Shown here piece by piece: positions 27,603 through 36,147 of a DNA stretch of 64,000 bases; the stretch's first letter is position 1; each line of letters begins with the position of its first letter. The notes below the pieces were generated by a model that worked only from the letters and a program-made list of their open reading frames with translations, did no database searches and had not been told where the DNA came from. Both the position numbers and the translations under genes were made by a program. The DNA is from an uncultured Pelagibacteraceae bacterium. Its GTDB lineage: Bacteria; Pseudomonadota; Alphaproteobacteria; Pelagibacterales; Pelagibacteraceae. The stretch covers positions 1-64,000 of the forward strand of contig CACMFU010000004.1 of assembly GCA_902613065.1 (NCBI GenBank), written 5' to 3'.

Positions 27603-28155
27603 TAGAGCCAAAGCAATATTAGATTTTTGGTTTGATGATATGGTCGTTGAAAAGCGATTTAAAAGAGATGATAATTTTGATCAATTGATTAGAGACAAAT
27701 TCAAAGATGATCATGAAAAAGCTACTTTAAATGAATATGATGATTGGCAAGATGAACCATTAAGTACTCTAGCTTTAGTTATTTTATTGGATCAATTTTC
27801 AAGAAATTTATATAGAGATGATAAAAAAGCTTTTGAGTTTGATCATAAAGCAAGACTGATTGTAAATGATGCAGTCTATAACGGGTATCTTGATCAAATG
27901 GATGAATATCAACGTTTTTTCATGCTATTGCCATACATTCACAGTGAAGAAGTTATAGATCATGATAGAGCATATAAATTGTTAGATAACTATTTATCTA
28001 ATCATCCAAACTATAATGAGATAAAAAAATTTTGGAAAGATCATACAGCTGCAATTAAACGATTTCATAGATATCCGCATCGAAATAAAGTTATGGGGAG
28101 AAAATCTACACCGGATGAGTTAAAATTTTTGGAGAGTCCAAATTCCTCTTGGTAA
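27595..28155 (+). CDS. DUF924 family protein
   Basis: Helical protein of 186 residues of the DUF924 (YpfJ-like TPR-fold) family, recognised by the start I-L-D-F-W-F, the L-I-L-L-D-Q-F-S-R-N-L-Y block and F-M-L-L-P-Y-I-H-S-E. No enzymatic role is established. The ATG at 27595, overlapping the AhpD-like gene by 8 bases, is preferred over a TTG 12 bases upstream. Its stop abuts the stop of the convergent dehydrogenase with no terminator between. Confidence 0.82.
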   Translation: MNDRAKAILDFWFDDMVVEKRFKRDDNFDQLIRDKFKDDHEKATLNEYDDWQDEPLSTLALVILLDQFSRNLYRDDKKAFEFDHKARLIVNDAVYNGYLDQMDEYQRFFMLLPYIHSEEVIDHDRAYKLLDNYLSNHPNYNEIKKFWKDHTAAIKRFHRYPHRNKVMGRKSTPDELKFLESPNSSW

Positions 28156-29070
28156 TTATTCTATTGGATAATCCCAAGCATCTCCACCAATTACCTTTGA
28201 TATAGCAGAAAAATCTTTCGAACTGTTTCCATCCTCACAAAATTTTGAATATATTTCTAATGCCATCTCTCCTAATGGAGTAGATGCATTTGCATTTTTA
28301 GCACATTCATTTGCAAGTTTTAAATCTTTGTTCATCATACCTGCAGAAAAGCCTGGCTTATATTTATTGTTAGATGGAGTTCCTTCAATTAATCCAGGTA
28401 AAGGTGGATAAACTGAAATAGGCCAACTATTTCCGGAAGCATTTTTCATAATTTCATGAACTTTCTTTATATCTATATTCAATCTTCTTGCTAACATTAA
28501 TGACTCTGAAGCAGCAATCATTGTTATTCCAAGAGACATGTTGTTACAAATTTTTGCACCGTTTCCGCTTCCTATCTCTCCAGCATGATAAATATTTTTA
28601 CCCATTAATTTTAAAATAGGTAAAGCTTGATTAAATGCATCATTTGATCCACCAACCATAATATTTAAAGTTGCTTTTTGTGCACCCATCACTCCACCAC
28701 TTACTGGTGCATCAATCATCTTAATACCTTTTTCATTTGCTTTCTTTCCTATTTCTTTAGAGGTATCTATATCGATTGTTGAGCAATCTATTAGTAGACA
28801 ATTTTTAGAAACTTTATCTAGAACACCATCTTCTTTTAAATAAACCTCTTTTGAATGTTTTCCCTCGGGTAACATAGTGATTACTACAGACGTTTCACTA
28901 TTGATTAGTTTTCCAAAATCCTTCTCAACATCAAGATTATTTTCAACTGCTTTATCAATCATTTCTTTAGAAACATCAAAAACCTTAACTTTTTTTCCAG
29001 CATTCTTTAAATTACAGGCCATTGGGTTTCCCATATTACCAACTCCTATAAAAGCTATATTTTCACTCAT
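28156..29070 (-). CDS. mmsB: 3-hydroxyisobutyrate dehydrogenase
   Basis: NAD-dependent enzyme of valine breakdown, converting 3-hydroxyisobutyrate to methylmalonate semialdehyde. It has 304 residues, close to the family norm. Cofactor loop G-V-G-N-M-G at 9-14, substrate loop D-A-P-V-S-G-G-V-M-G-A at 120-130, catalytic K173 in N-G-A-K-I-C-N-N. The C-terminal part with Y-K-P-G-F is typical of true HIBADH. It is the last gene in a minus-strand run with a DUF2798 protein, a PEP-mutase-family enzyme and a TRAP transporter, so a branched-chain or 2-methyl carboxylate substrate is plausible. Confidence 0.85.
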   Translation of the reverse strand: MSENIAFIGVGNMGNPMACNLKNAGKKVKVFDVSKEMIDKAVENNLDVEKDFGKLINSETSVVITMLPEGKHSKEVYLKEDGVLDKVSKNCLLIDCSTIDIDTSKEIGKKANEKGIKMIDAPVSGGVMGAQKATLNIMVGGSNDAFNQALPILKLMGKNIYHAGEIGSGNGAKICNNMSLGITMIAASESLMLARRLNIDIKKVHEIMKNASGNSWPISVYPPLPGLIEGTPSNNKYKPGFSAGMMNKDLKLANECAKNANASTPLGEMALEIYSKFCEDGNSSKDFSAISKVIGGDAWDYPIE

Positions 29071-29082
29071 ATGACATCCTCT

Positions 29083-29304
29083 CTATTTAGTAATTTTTTC
29101 CACTAATTTATTAACCAATGGTGCAACAAAAGTCGTTGCAACTAATGCAACTGGCAAACTAATAGACCAAGCTTTGAAAAATCTTTTGTAATAAAATTCA
29201 TCATAACCTGTATTGATAAATGTAATAATTAGGGTCATTAACAAACTCATTCCTAAACCCATAAAAAAAACAAAAAGAATTTTAGAAAATTTTTTTGGAA
29301 ACAT
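29083..29304 (-). CDS. DUF2798 two-helix membrane protein
   Basis: Small inner-membrane protein of 73 residues with two hydrophobic helices (near 10-30 and 48-64) and a short loop, matching the DUF2798 pattern (G-L-G-M-S-L-L-M-T at the first helix, W-x-x-S-L-P-V-A at the second). Function unknown. It touches the PEP-mutase-family gene (start codon shares its last base) and precedes mmsB by 12 bases. Confidence 0.68.
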   Translation of the reverse strand: MFPKKFSKILFVFFMGLGMSLLMTLIITFINTGYDEFYYKRFFKAWSISLPVALVATTFVAPLVNKLVEKITK

Positions 29305-30179
29305 TATTTATATTTGTCTTCAATATCGTAATATTCGTTGAAGCCAACTATATCTCTTAAGTCTGAAAATTTAGAAACATTTTTATTATAAACTTTATTC
29401 TTCATATTATTCAAACATTCTTGCATCGTTTTTACTGACGCACTCATTAGGGTTAAAGGCATTACAGCAATTTTATAACCAATTTCCTGTATTTCATTAA
29501 TTTCTAACAATGGGGTTTCACCATCTTCGATCAAATTTAACATATGATGACCTGGAACTTCTTTGATAATTCTTTTCATATCTTCTTTATTTTTAACAGC
29601 TTCAATAAATAAAATATCAACACCAAGTTTTGAAAATGATTGCATTCTTTTAATTGCATCATCTAATCCTCTAGTTGCTATGGCATCAGTTCTTGCCATT
29701 ATTAAGATATCTTTATTTCCATATTCCCTTGCATCCACCGCAGCTTTAATTCTTGAGTTTGCTTCATCAAGATCGACAACATCTTTTCCCTTTGTGTGAC
29801 CACATTTTTTTGGCCACTTTTGGTCTTCAATCATCACACCAGCTGCTCCTGCATCCGCATACCCTCTTACAGTTCTAAATACGTTTACTGAATTTCCATA
29901 TCCAGTATCCCCATCAAATATTATTGGAATTGATGTTGCATTGCATATATTTCTTACTTGTTCTGCCATTTCAGAAAAAGAAATTAAACCTGTGTCCGGC
30001 ATACCAAGTTTTGTTGATGAAACACTGAAGCCAGACATAAATCCAACTTTCAAACCTTCTCTTTCAATTAATTTTGCTGATAATGCATCAAAACATCCAG
30101 GCATCACAATTATTTCTGGTCCATTTAATAATTGTCTTAGTTGTTCTGCTTTATCTTTTGATTTTATTTTTGAAAACAT
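29304..30179 (-). CDS. Isocitrate lyase / PEP mutase family enzyme
   Basis: TIM-barrel Mg enzyme of 291 residues. D89 and D91 lie in F-D-G-D-T-G-Y-G and the catalytic loop K125-C126-G127-H128 (K-K-C-G-H) is intact, which marks lyases (isocitrate, 2-methylisocitrate, dimethylmalate) rather than PEP mutases. I-E-D-Q precedes the loop as in PrpB. Oxaloacetate decarboxylase is another known outcome. Neighbouring mmsB and a TRAP transporter suggest breakdown of an imported branched hydroxy-diacid. It is 2 bases from the TRAP large permease. Confidence 0.8.
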   Translation of the reverse strand: MFSKIKSKDKAEQLRQLLNGPEIIVMPGCFDALSAKLIEREGLKVGFMSGFSVSSTKLGMPDTGLISFSEMAEQVRNICNATSIPIIFDGDTGYGNSVNVFRTVRGYADAGAAGVMIEDQKWPKKCGHTKGKDVVDLDEANSRIKAAVDAREYGNKDILIMARTDAIATRGLDDAIKRMQSFSKLGVDILFIEAVKNKEDMKRIIKEVPGHHMLNLIEDGETPLLEINEIQEIGYKIAVMPLTLMSASVKTMQECLNNMKNKVYNKNVSKFSDLRDIVGFNEYYDIEDKYK

Positions 30180-30181
30180 AT

Positions 30182-31453
30182 TTATAATTTAAAAGGTATA
30201 TATAATGCTAGGTCAGGGAATAAGTAAATAACAAATACTGTAAATAACATTATAATGACAAAAGGTATCACACCTTTGGCTATTTCTGACATTTTTGCTT
30301 TACCAATTGCTTGGAGAACATAAATATTTAGTCCAACCGGAGGTGTAATTAATGCACACTCAATCATTAATGTAAAAATTATTCCAAACCAAATTAAATC
30401 AATATTCATTGCAGCGATTGAAATCGAAAATATAGGCATCATGATTAAAATTAATGAAAGGGTTTCCATTATAAATCCTAAGATTAACAAAGTAATACAA
30501 ACAACAAGTATAAATAGACCAGTCTCATTAATATTAGTAACTATGAAAGATGACAAATCTTGAGGAATTCTATAAAGAGAAATTGCTTTACCAAAAACTT
30601 TAGCTCCTGCAATAATTATAAATATAGTAACTGTAGTTTTCATTGTCTCCAAACCAGCTTCGATAAAACCTTTAAAATCTAATCTTTTTTTAGCCACAAC
30701 ATAGATAAATGATATTAAAAAACCAATACCACCTGCTTCTGTTGGTGTATAAATTCCAGCATAAATTCCACCTAGCATGATGAAGGCCATTAATAATATT
30801 GGTAAACCTCTTTTTGTGTATTTAATTTTTTCTTCTAAAGTACTGGATACATTTTGAACTTCTTTATTAAAAAATTTCACGTAAAAAACTGAAAAGATAA
30901 TAAAAAATAATGCTAAAACTATTCCTGGCCCAATTCCTGCAAGAAACATACTTAGTACAGACTCTTCAACAACAAATGCATAAACAATCATTGGAATTGA
31001 TGGAGGAATTAAAATCCCTAAAGTTCCACCCGCTGCCAAAATACCTAAAGTAAAGTTTCTGTGATAACCTCTATTAATCATTGCAGGAAATGCTACAGTT
31101 GAGATTGTTGCTGCAGTAGCCACTGATGATCCAGATATAGCAGCAAAAATACTGCAAGAAACTATAGTTGCTATTGCTAAACCGCCTGGAAAATTTCCAA
31201 CCCAGCTTTGAGCAAAATTAAAAAGATCTTCTCCAACACCTGCTTTTAATAATATATTAGACATCATCAAAAACATCGGAACAGCTAATAAAATAAAGTT
31301 ATCTGCCACACTGTAAAAAGTTTGTGGGATCATTAAAGGAGAAATATCTCCAAATAACATTAAACCCAATCCTATAGAACCTAAACCAAATGCTATTGGT
31401 ACTCCTAAAAAAAGCACAAAAAATAACAAAAATAAGATTATTGCTACTGTCAT
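30182..31453 (-). CDS. dctM: TRAP transporter large permease (DctM)
   Basis: Sodium-coupled transport subunit of a TRAP system, 423 residues and about twelve helices. DctM landmarks include G-V-P-I-A-F-G-L-G near residue 18, A-A-I-S-G-S-S-V-A-T-A-A-T, G-I-L-I-P-P-S-I-P-M-I-V-Y near 150 and the later L-I-T-P-P-V-G-L-N. It overlaps the small subunit by 4 bases. Confidence 0.9.
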   Translation of the reverse strand: MTVAIILFLLFFVLFLGVPIAFGLGSIGLGLMLFGDISPLMIPQTFYSVADNFILLAVPMFLMMSNILLKAGVGEDLFNFAQSWVGNFPGGLAIATIVSCSIFAAISGSSVATAATISTVAFPAMINRGYHRNFTLGILAAGGTLGILIPPSIPMIVYAFVVEESVLSMFLAGIGPGIVLALFFIIFSVFYVKFFNKEVQNVSSTLEEKIKYTKRGLPILLMAFIMLGGIYAGIYTPTEAGGIGFLISFIYVVAKKRLDFKGFIEAGLETMKTTVTIFIIIAGAKVFGKAISLYRIPQDLSSFIVTNINETGLFILVVCITLLILGFIMETLSLILIMMPIFSISIAAMNIDLIWFGIIFTLMIECALITPPVGLNIYVLQAIGKAKMSEIAKGVIPFVIIMLFTVFVIYLFPDLALYIPFKL

Positions 31454-31926
31454 TTAATTATATCTTTGATGTATTTAGGTACTTCAAAAAGCACTCTTAA
31501 TACCAAAAATGCAAAACATAATGGTATTGCAAATTCTGTAAGAAAGGATGGAACATCTAAAATTGTAGAGCTTGTTCTTCCAACTTTAAGAGAGTCGTAA
31601 GCAATTAACCATCCATAATAAAGTACAAATACACTAAAAATTAAAATGAATATTGCACTTATTAAATCTAATATCTTTTTTCCTTTATCTCCTACTTTGT
31701 CATATATAACTGTTATTCTGATAAAATCATTTTTATGAAAAGTATAAGTTAAAGCTAAATAAGTAGCCCAAATTTGTAAAAATCGAGAAATTTCGTTTAC
31801 CCAAATAGTAGGTGAATTAAATATGTATCTCATGATAACTTCATAAGAAACTATAAAGCCTATCATAATAAATAACGCTGAAGCTAAATAGCCAGAATAT
31901 TTTACAATTTTGTCGTAGGTATTCAT
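31450..31926 (-). CDS. dctQ: TRAP transporter small permease (DctQ)
   Basis: Small membrane subunit of the TRAP system, 158 residues with four helices and the DctQ pattern V-I-M-R-Y-I-F-N-S-P-T-I-W-V-N-E-I-S-R near 30-50. A GTG reading from 31941 would start inside a hairpin; the ATG at 31926 gives the normal N-terminus. The only G-rich element upstream is the GGGG at the 3' arm of that hairpin, so initiation may depend on hairpin opening. Confidence 0.85.
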   Translation of the reverse strand: MNTYDKIVKYSGYLASALFIMIGFIVSYEVIMRYIFNSPTIWVNEISRFLQIWATYLALTYTFHKNDFIRITVIYDKVGDKGKKILDLISAIFILIFSVFVLYYGWLIAYDSLKVGRTSSTILDVPSFLTEFAIPLCFAFLVLRVLFEVPKYIKDIIK

Positions 31927-31932
31927 TTGAAA

Positions 31933-31954
31933 ACCCCGCACTTAAGTGCGGGGT
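31933..31954 (-). terminator. Perfect 22-base hairpin between dctP and dctQ
   Basis: ACCCCGCACTT is followed at once by its reverse complement; on the minus strand four T residues follow. It lies 12 bases after the dctP stop codon and 7 bases upstream of the dctQ ATG. It can act as a partial terminator, as a stabilising 3' end for dctP, and as a block on the dctQ ribosome-binding site. Confidence 0.8.
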
Positions 31955-31965
31955 ATTTATACGAT

Positions 31966-32955
31966 TTAAAGTTTGTTTGCAGCTTTTACAAGTTGATCAC
32001 CAACTCCACCAGCTCCACCTGTTCTAGAAATGTAATCATCAATAACAGATGACGATGCTTTTTTAAGAGCAGAAACTTCAGAACTACTTAGATTTACAAT
32101 GTTCATTCCATTTGCTTTTGCTTCTTTGTAAGCGCCAGCTTCGATGTTAGCCATGTCATCTCTAACAGCTTTTTCAGCTACTTTTGATGCTTCAGCTATA
32201 GCGTCTCTTTGTTTTTGAGTTAATGAGCTTAGCCATTTATCATTAGCAACAACAACGAATTCGATATCGCCATGATTTGTAACCGTTAAAGTATCCATTA
32301 CTTGATATAATTTTCTAGATTTTACACCAGATACACCAGTCATACCTGCATCAACTGTATTTCTTTGGTAAGCTAAATATTGCTCAGATCCAGATATTAA
32401 TGCTGGTTTACCACCTAAAGAACTCACAAAAGCTCCAAGTGTTTTTCCAAATACTCTAATTTTTTTATCTTTAAAGTCAGCCGGAGTTTTCATCGGACCA
32501 CCATTAGATAACATTATTGCTGATCCATAAGCTTGATAATAAAGTGGAACTGCTCCAGTCTTTGCTATTGCAGGATCAAGGATAGCTCTTATCTCAGATC
32601 CAGCTTGAGTTGCTTTTCTTACTTTTTGTTCTGAGTCAAATAAGAATGGAAGATAGAAAACATCAACTTCAGGATTAGTTCCTGCAAATCTTGTTATAGA
32701 TGCAACACCAGCTTCGATCGCTCCTGAACCTACAGCTTGCGGAACCTCTTTATCTTTGTAAAGTTGTGCAGAGTCGTAAATCTCTACTTTAATGTCTGAT
32801 CTTGATTCTAATTCTTTTTTAAACACCAAAAGGTTCTGACCTAAGTGAGCCTTTAATGGTAATTGAAGTGTAATTCTCATTTTTGTTTCTGCCAAACTTG
32901 CACTGGCAAAAGAAACGAAAATTAGAGAAAATATTATTCTTTTAAAGATTTTCAT
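31966..32955 (-). CDS. dctP: TRAP transporter solute-binding protein (DctP)
   Basis: Periplasmic receptor of the TRAP system, 329 residues. A signal peptide ends in A-S-L-A. The mature protein begins M-R-I-T-L-Q-L-P and contains A-Y-G-S-A-I-M-L-S-N near 143, the K-I-R-V-F-G family segment and the conserved substrate Arg in that R-V-F region. It is the promoter-proximal gene of the operon (ribosome-binding site GAGGGAAATA). The ligand is a carboxylate in most of the family; linkage to mmsB and a lyase suggests a C4-C6 hydroxy or branched acid. Confidence 0.85.
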   Translation of the reverse strand: MKIFKRIIFSLIFVSFASASLAETKMRITLQLPLKAHLGQNLLVFKKELESRSDIKVEIYDSAQLYKDKEVPQAVGSGAIEAGVASITRFAGTNPEVDVFYLPFLFDSEQKVRKATQAGSEIRAILDPAIAKTGAVPLYYQAYGSAIMLSNGGPMKTPADFKDKKIRVFGKTLGAFVSSLGGKPALISGSEQYLAYQRNTVDAGMTGVSGVKSRKLYQVMDTLTVTNHGDIEFVVVANDKWLSSLTQKQRDAIAEASKVAEKAVRDDMANIEAGAYKEAKANGMNIVNLSSSEVSALKKASSSVIDDYISRTGGAGGVGDQLVKAANKL

Positions 32956-33030
32956 GTTATTTCCCTCTTTTTTGTTAAATGAGACTATTTAAGTCGACTT
33001 TAAAATTAAATACAATATTAATAATCATCA

Positions 33031-33930
33031 ATGAATTGGATAATTGTAGCTATTTCTGGGGCTTTTTTTCAAAATCTTAGATCAACTTTACAGAAAAAAC
33101 TTAATCAAAAAGTATCAACTATTGCATCTACCTATGTAAGATTTGCTTTTGCATTACCATTTGGGACAATTTTATTTTTTTTGTATTTTCAAGACTTAAA
33201 TGTAATTCCTGAAATCCTTAGTCAAAAAAAATTTATATTTAACGTATTATTAGGTTCAATTTTCCAAATAATTTTTACATTTGTTTTACTCTATTTATTT
33301 AGATTTGCTAATTTTGTAGTTGGAACTTCATTGAGCAAGACTGAAGTTATTCAAGTTGCAATTTTTGAATATTTAATAATAGGGGACAAATTAAATAAAT
33401 TTGGAATAACAGGAATTATTGTATCTACAATTGGAGTAATTATACTATCGATTAAAGATTTAAGTTTATTTCTAAAAAACTTATTTTCAAAAACAACTTT
33501 AATTGGTTTATCTGCAGGACTATTCCTAGGTTTAAGCGTTGTATATTTTAGAGCAGCAGCATTAACATTGGAAAATTTTAGTAATAACTTTGAAAAAGCT
33601 ATAGCAACACTATTTTTTGGTCTAGTTATACAAACAACATTAGTTACTATTTATTTAATTATATTTGAAAAGTCGCAGTTTAAAAAATTATATGAAAACA
33701 AGTATGAATGTTTGACAGCAGGGTTAGCTGGATTTCTCGCAACATTATCTTGGTTTTATGCTTTTACATTAATACAATCTTCATTTGTTAGAGCTATCGG
33801 CCAAATAGAATTATTATTTAGCTATGTGTCTTCAAAGTATATGTTTAAAGAAAAAGTTAAAATTACAGAAATTTTAGGGATAATTATATTTGTAGTAGGA
33901 GTACTAATTTTATTATTAAATAAGAGCTAA
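33031..33930 (+). CDS. EamA/DMT-family membrane transporter
   Basis: Ten-helix inner-membrane protein of 299 residues with the two internally repeated EamA halves (about 1-142 and 150-299). The second half ends in F-V-R-A-I-G-Q-I-E-L-L-F-S then the final helix, as in drug/metabolite transporters. It lacks a visible ribosome-binding site. Export or import substrate unknown. Its stop overlaps the end of the convergent SMR gene by 4 bases. Confidence 0.82.
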   Translation: MNWIIVAISGAFFQNLRSTLQKKLNQKVSTIASTYVRFAFALPFGTILFFLYFQDLNVIPEILSQKKFIFNVLLGSIFQIIFTFVLLYLFRFANFVVGTSLSKTEVIQVAIFEYLIIGDKLNKFGITGIIVSTIGVIILSIKDLSLFLKNLFSKTTLIGLSAGLFLGLSVVYFRAAALTLENFSNNFEKAIATLFFGLVIQTTLVTIYLIIFEKSQFKKLYENKYECLTAGLAGFLATLSWFYAFTLIQSSFVRAIGQIELLFSYVSSKYMFKEKVKITEILGIIIFVVGVLILLLNKS

Positions 33931-34262
33931 TTAATTTTTCCAAGATAATTAACCATTACAACACCAATAATAATTAAAAAAATCCCAATTAACCCATACA
34001 TATTTGGTATCTGGTTATATTTAATCATACCGAAGACTAAAATAGCAGCCACTGTTATCCCACTATAAGTGGCATAAGTAAAACCTACTGGTATCATAGA
34101 CATAGCTTTTGCAAGTCCATACATAGTTATACACATAAAAGCTATTGATAATATCGTTGGAGTTAATTTTGAAAATCCATCTGAAATTTTAGCAAAACTA
34201 TTTGCAGCTATTCCTGTTGATATAGCTAATACTAAATAAATGTAACCAGATAACGGTTTCAC
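33927..34262 (-). CDS. SMR-family transporter subunit lacking the conserved glutamate (second of pair)
   Basis: Four-helix membrane protein of 111 residues of the small multidrug resistance family (EmrE, MdtI/MdtJ). Helix 1 carries A-A-N-S-F-A-K-I-S-D-G-F, comparable to V-A-N-V-F-L-K-F-S-D-G-F of MdtI. Aligning on that K-x-x-D-G-F end puts glycine (S-T-G-I-A-A-N) where the proton- and substrate-binding Glu of SMR proteins lies. It overlaps its paralogue by 4 bases, so the two likely form a heterodimer. Last gene of the small-protein operon. Confidence 0.75.
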   Translation of the reverse strand: MKPLSGYIYLVLAISTGIAANSFAKISDGFSKLTPTILSIAFMCITMYGLAKAMSMIPVGFTYATYSGITVAAILVFGMIKYNQIPNMYGLIGIFLIIIGVVMVNYLGKIN

Positions 34263-34594
34263 TTATTTGTTCCTAATAAGTTAACTATTAAGACACCCGA
34301 GATAATTAAAATTAATCCAATTATTGTATAAAAATTTGGTACTTGATTAAATTTTATAACACCAACGGCAGCTGTTGCAATTATACATAAGCCTGCAAAA
34401 GAGGCATATGTTATTCCAACTGGTATACTTTTCATAACTAAAGACAAAGTATACATGCATCCAACAATTGTTACTGCTGTGATTATGCTAGGTATTAATA
34501 ATGTAAAACCTTGAGCACTTTTAGCAAAACTATTTGAAGCTGTTCCAAGAATTACTGCGATTAATAAAATTATATAAGCAGTTATATTATTCAT
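34259..34594 (-). CDS. SMR-family transporter subunit lacking the conserved glutamate (first of pair)
   Basis: Partner of the SMR gene at 33927, 111 residues, four helices. Helix 1 reads L-G-T-A-S-N-S-F-A-K-S-A-Q-G-F, with glycine again at the usual Glu14 position. Similar composition and the shared N-S-F-A-K motif show that both copies arose by duplication. A longer reading from 34651 runs back through the isomerase gene and is rejected; the ATG at 34594 overlaps that gene by 8 bases. Polyamine-type (MdtIJ-like) export is the closest known role, but the missing Glu argues for a different coupling. Confidence 0.75.
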   Translation of the reverse strand: MNNITAYIILLIAVILGTASNSFAKSAQGFTLLIPSIITAVTIVGCMYTLSLVMKSIPVGITYASFAGLCIIATAAVGVIKFNQVPNFYTIIGLILIISGVLIVNLLGTNK

Positions 34595-35183
34595 TTGCCT
34601 TCGACCATTTGATTGCATCTTCCATTCTATCATCTCCCCAGAATATTTCATTTTTTACAATAAATGACGGACTTCCAAATATTTTATTTTTTCTAGCCTT
34701 TTCTGTATTTGATAAATAAATATTATTAACTTCCTCAGAGCTTGCCTCTGAAACAATCTTTTCTTTATCTAAGCTTAGTTTTTCGCAGATTTCACTCAAG
34801 TTTGGTTCAACAGCAGGCTCTTTTCCTTCTTGAAACCATCGTTTATACGTAAGCTGAATGTAATCTACACCCCAATTATTTTTTAAACCTAATATTGCAA
34901 TTTTATTAGCTAAATCAAATTCTGTTAAAGGATAAGGAACAGGTGTTTTGGCAAAAAATCCATAATTTTTTGCTCGTCTTTCTATGTCTCTCCACATGTA
35001 ATCTACTTTATTTTTTTTTTCTTTAGGAAAGGGAACATTGTTCATTTCTTTCATTATTGCTCTCACACTAAAAGGAGTCCAGTTAAACTTAATTTGATGT
35101 TGTTTTTCTGCTTCTAGTGCTCGAGTAACCGAAAGATAAGTATAAGTACTTCCAATAGAAAAATAAAAATCTATGTTGTTCAC
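34587..35183 (-). CDS. 2-hydroxychromene-2-carboxylate isomerase / DsbA-like (GST kappa) protein
   Basis: Thioredoxin-fold protein of 198 residues of the HCCA isomerase / GST-kappa family. The N-terminus I-D-F-Y-F-S-I-G-S-T-Y-T-Y-L has the glutathione-activating serine (S11 or S9) in place of the DsbA C-x-x-C. I-F-G-S-P-S-F-I-V near residue 170 is the cis-Pro loop, and F-W-G-D-D-R the C-terminal family mark. In naphthalene degradation the enzyme isomerises a hydroxychromene with glutathione. Here no aromatic pathway is visible; it sits between small NTF2-like genes and SMR transporters in one operon. Confidence 0.82.
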   Translation of the reverse strand: MNNIDFYFSIGSTYTYLSVTRALEAEKQHQIKFNWTPFSVRAIMKEMNNVPFPKEKKNKVDYMWRDIERRAKNYGFFAKTPVPYPLTEFDLANKIAILGLKNNWGVDYIQLTYKRWFQEGKEPAVEPNLSEICEKLSLDKEKIVSEASSEEVNNIYLSNTEKARKNKIFGSPSFIVKNEIFWGDDRMEDAIKWSKANE

Positions 35184-35504
35184 TTATTTTGGCATTGGCG
35201 TTGCGCCAGTTTCTAAACTAATCATTTTGCCATCTTTGTATTTGTAGACTGCCATAACTGCTTCTACATTACCGTCATCAAATGTTACAAACGCATGGTG
35301 AACACCAACTTCATCATTTTCATAAACAATTCTAGTTTTATCTTGCTTAATGTCACCACTCATTGCCCATTTGATAACATCACTTTTAGTTAAAACACTC
35401 CCTGATTTATGCATTGTGAATTTAAAATCATCATGCAAAAGTTCATTCATTGCTGCTTCATCTTTATTTTTAATTGCAGCACTATATTTTTCTAATATTG
35501 ACAT
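35184..35504 (-). CDS. NTF2-like/SnoaL-like small protein (paralogue of 37813-38142)
   Basis: Protein of 106 residues with the predicted cone-shaped NTF2 fold: N-terminal helix M-S-I-L-E-K, then H-D-D-F near 24, and C-terminal strands with Y-K-D-G-K and E-T-G-A-T. It shares much of its length with the gene at 37813 (M-S-I-L-E-K start, E-N-D-E, V-T then D-G-N-x-E-A, K-D-G-K, E-T-G-A-T end), a clear duplication within the operon. No catalytic residues can be assigned; family members are cyclases, isomerases or ligand binders. It ends directly before the isomerase start. Confidence 0.7.
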   Translation of the reverse strand: MSILEKYSAAIKNKDEAAMNELLHDDFKFTMHKSGSVLTKSDVIKWAMSGDIKQDKTRIVYENDEVGVHHAFVTFDDGNVEAVMAVYKYKDGKMISLETGATPMPK

Positions 35505-35515
35505 TTTTTTCTCCT

Positions 35516-35806
35516 TTATGCTCCTTTAATTATTAATGTATTTGATACAGTATTATCTAATCTAATCTGTCTGATAGGTTTATATATTTCGGAATTGTAC
35601 CACTCAAAAACTTTTTCATAAGATGGGAATTTAATTACAACAGTTCTTGGATATTTCCACTCACCTTCAATGACTTCATTTTCGCCACCTCTTATAATGT
35701 ATTCGCCACCAAACATTTGAGCAGTTGGAGGAGCTTTTTCCAAATACTCTTTGTAATTTTCAGGATTTAACACATTAATATTTAATATGATATATCCTGA
35801 AGGCAT
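35516..35806 (-). CDS. DUF1330 family protein (dimeric alpha/beta-barrel)
   Basis: Protein of 96 residues matching the DUF1330 pattern: first strand G-Y-I-I-L-N-I-N-V, then Y-K-E-Y-L-E-K-A-P, F-G-G-E-Y-I-I-R-G-G, E-G-E-W near 48 and the Y-N-S-E-I-Y-K-P-I-R helix. DUF1330 proteins have the ferredoxin-like dimeric barrel of antibiotic monooxygenases, but no reaction is known. Spacing is 11 bases to the NTF2-like gene downstream and 23 to the gene upstream. Confidence 0.75.
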   Translation of the reverse strand: MPSGYIILNINVLNPENYKEYLEKAPPTAQMFGGEYIIRGGENEVIEGEWKYPRTVVIKFPSYEKVFEWYNSEIYKPIRQIRLDNTVSNTLIIKGA

Positions 35807-35829
35807 TACAAACCTTATTACAAAAATTA

Positions 35830-36120
35830 TTACATATCTACTTTATTTAATTCGTAGACACTGTAACTTTCCATAACTTCTTTCATAACTGGAGCTGATA
35901 CTGGATTGCTTCCATCTATAAAAGCTTTAAGGGCAGCTTTATCGGTCACAAAAATTTTAAACATTACTGTTTTTTTGTCAGGTGCAACTGTTCCAATTGT
36001 TTTTGATACATTTGCAACTTTCGATCTTTCTGCCATACCAGCATCTGATTGCATAAAGCCCATAAATTTTTCTAACATACCTTCTTTTAAATGAGCTACT
36101 ACTAGTGTTTCTGTTTCCAT
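35830..36120 (-). CDS. Small hypothetical protein, probable dimeric alpha/beta-barrel fold
   Basis: Protein of 96 residues without a family I can name. The order of strand (E-T-L-V-V-A-H-L), helix (M-L-E-K-F-M-G-F-M), strand (V-S-K-T-I-G-T-V), strand (T-V-M-F-K-I-F-V), helix (K-A-A-L-K-A-F-I-D-G) and strand (E-S-Y-S-V-Y-E-L) suggests a ferredoxin-like barrel similar to its neighbours. It has no signal peptide and no cysteine. Confidence 0.6.
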   Translation of the reverse strand: METETLVVAHLKEGMLEKFMGFMQSDAGMAERSKVANVSKTIGTVAPDKKTVMFKIFVTDKAALKAFIDGSNPVSAPVMKEVMESYSVYELNKVDM

Positions 36121-36147
36121 ATTTTATCCTTTCTTTATATTGATTGT

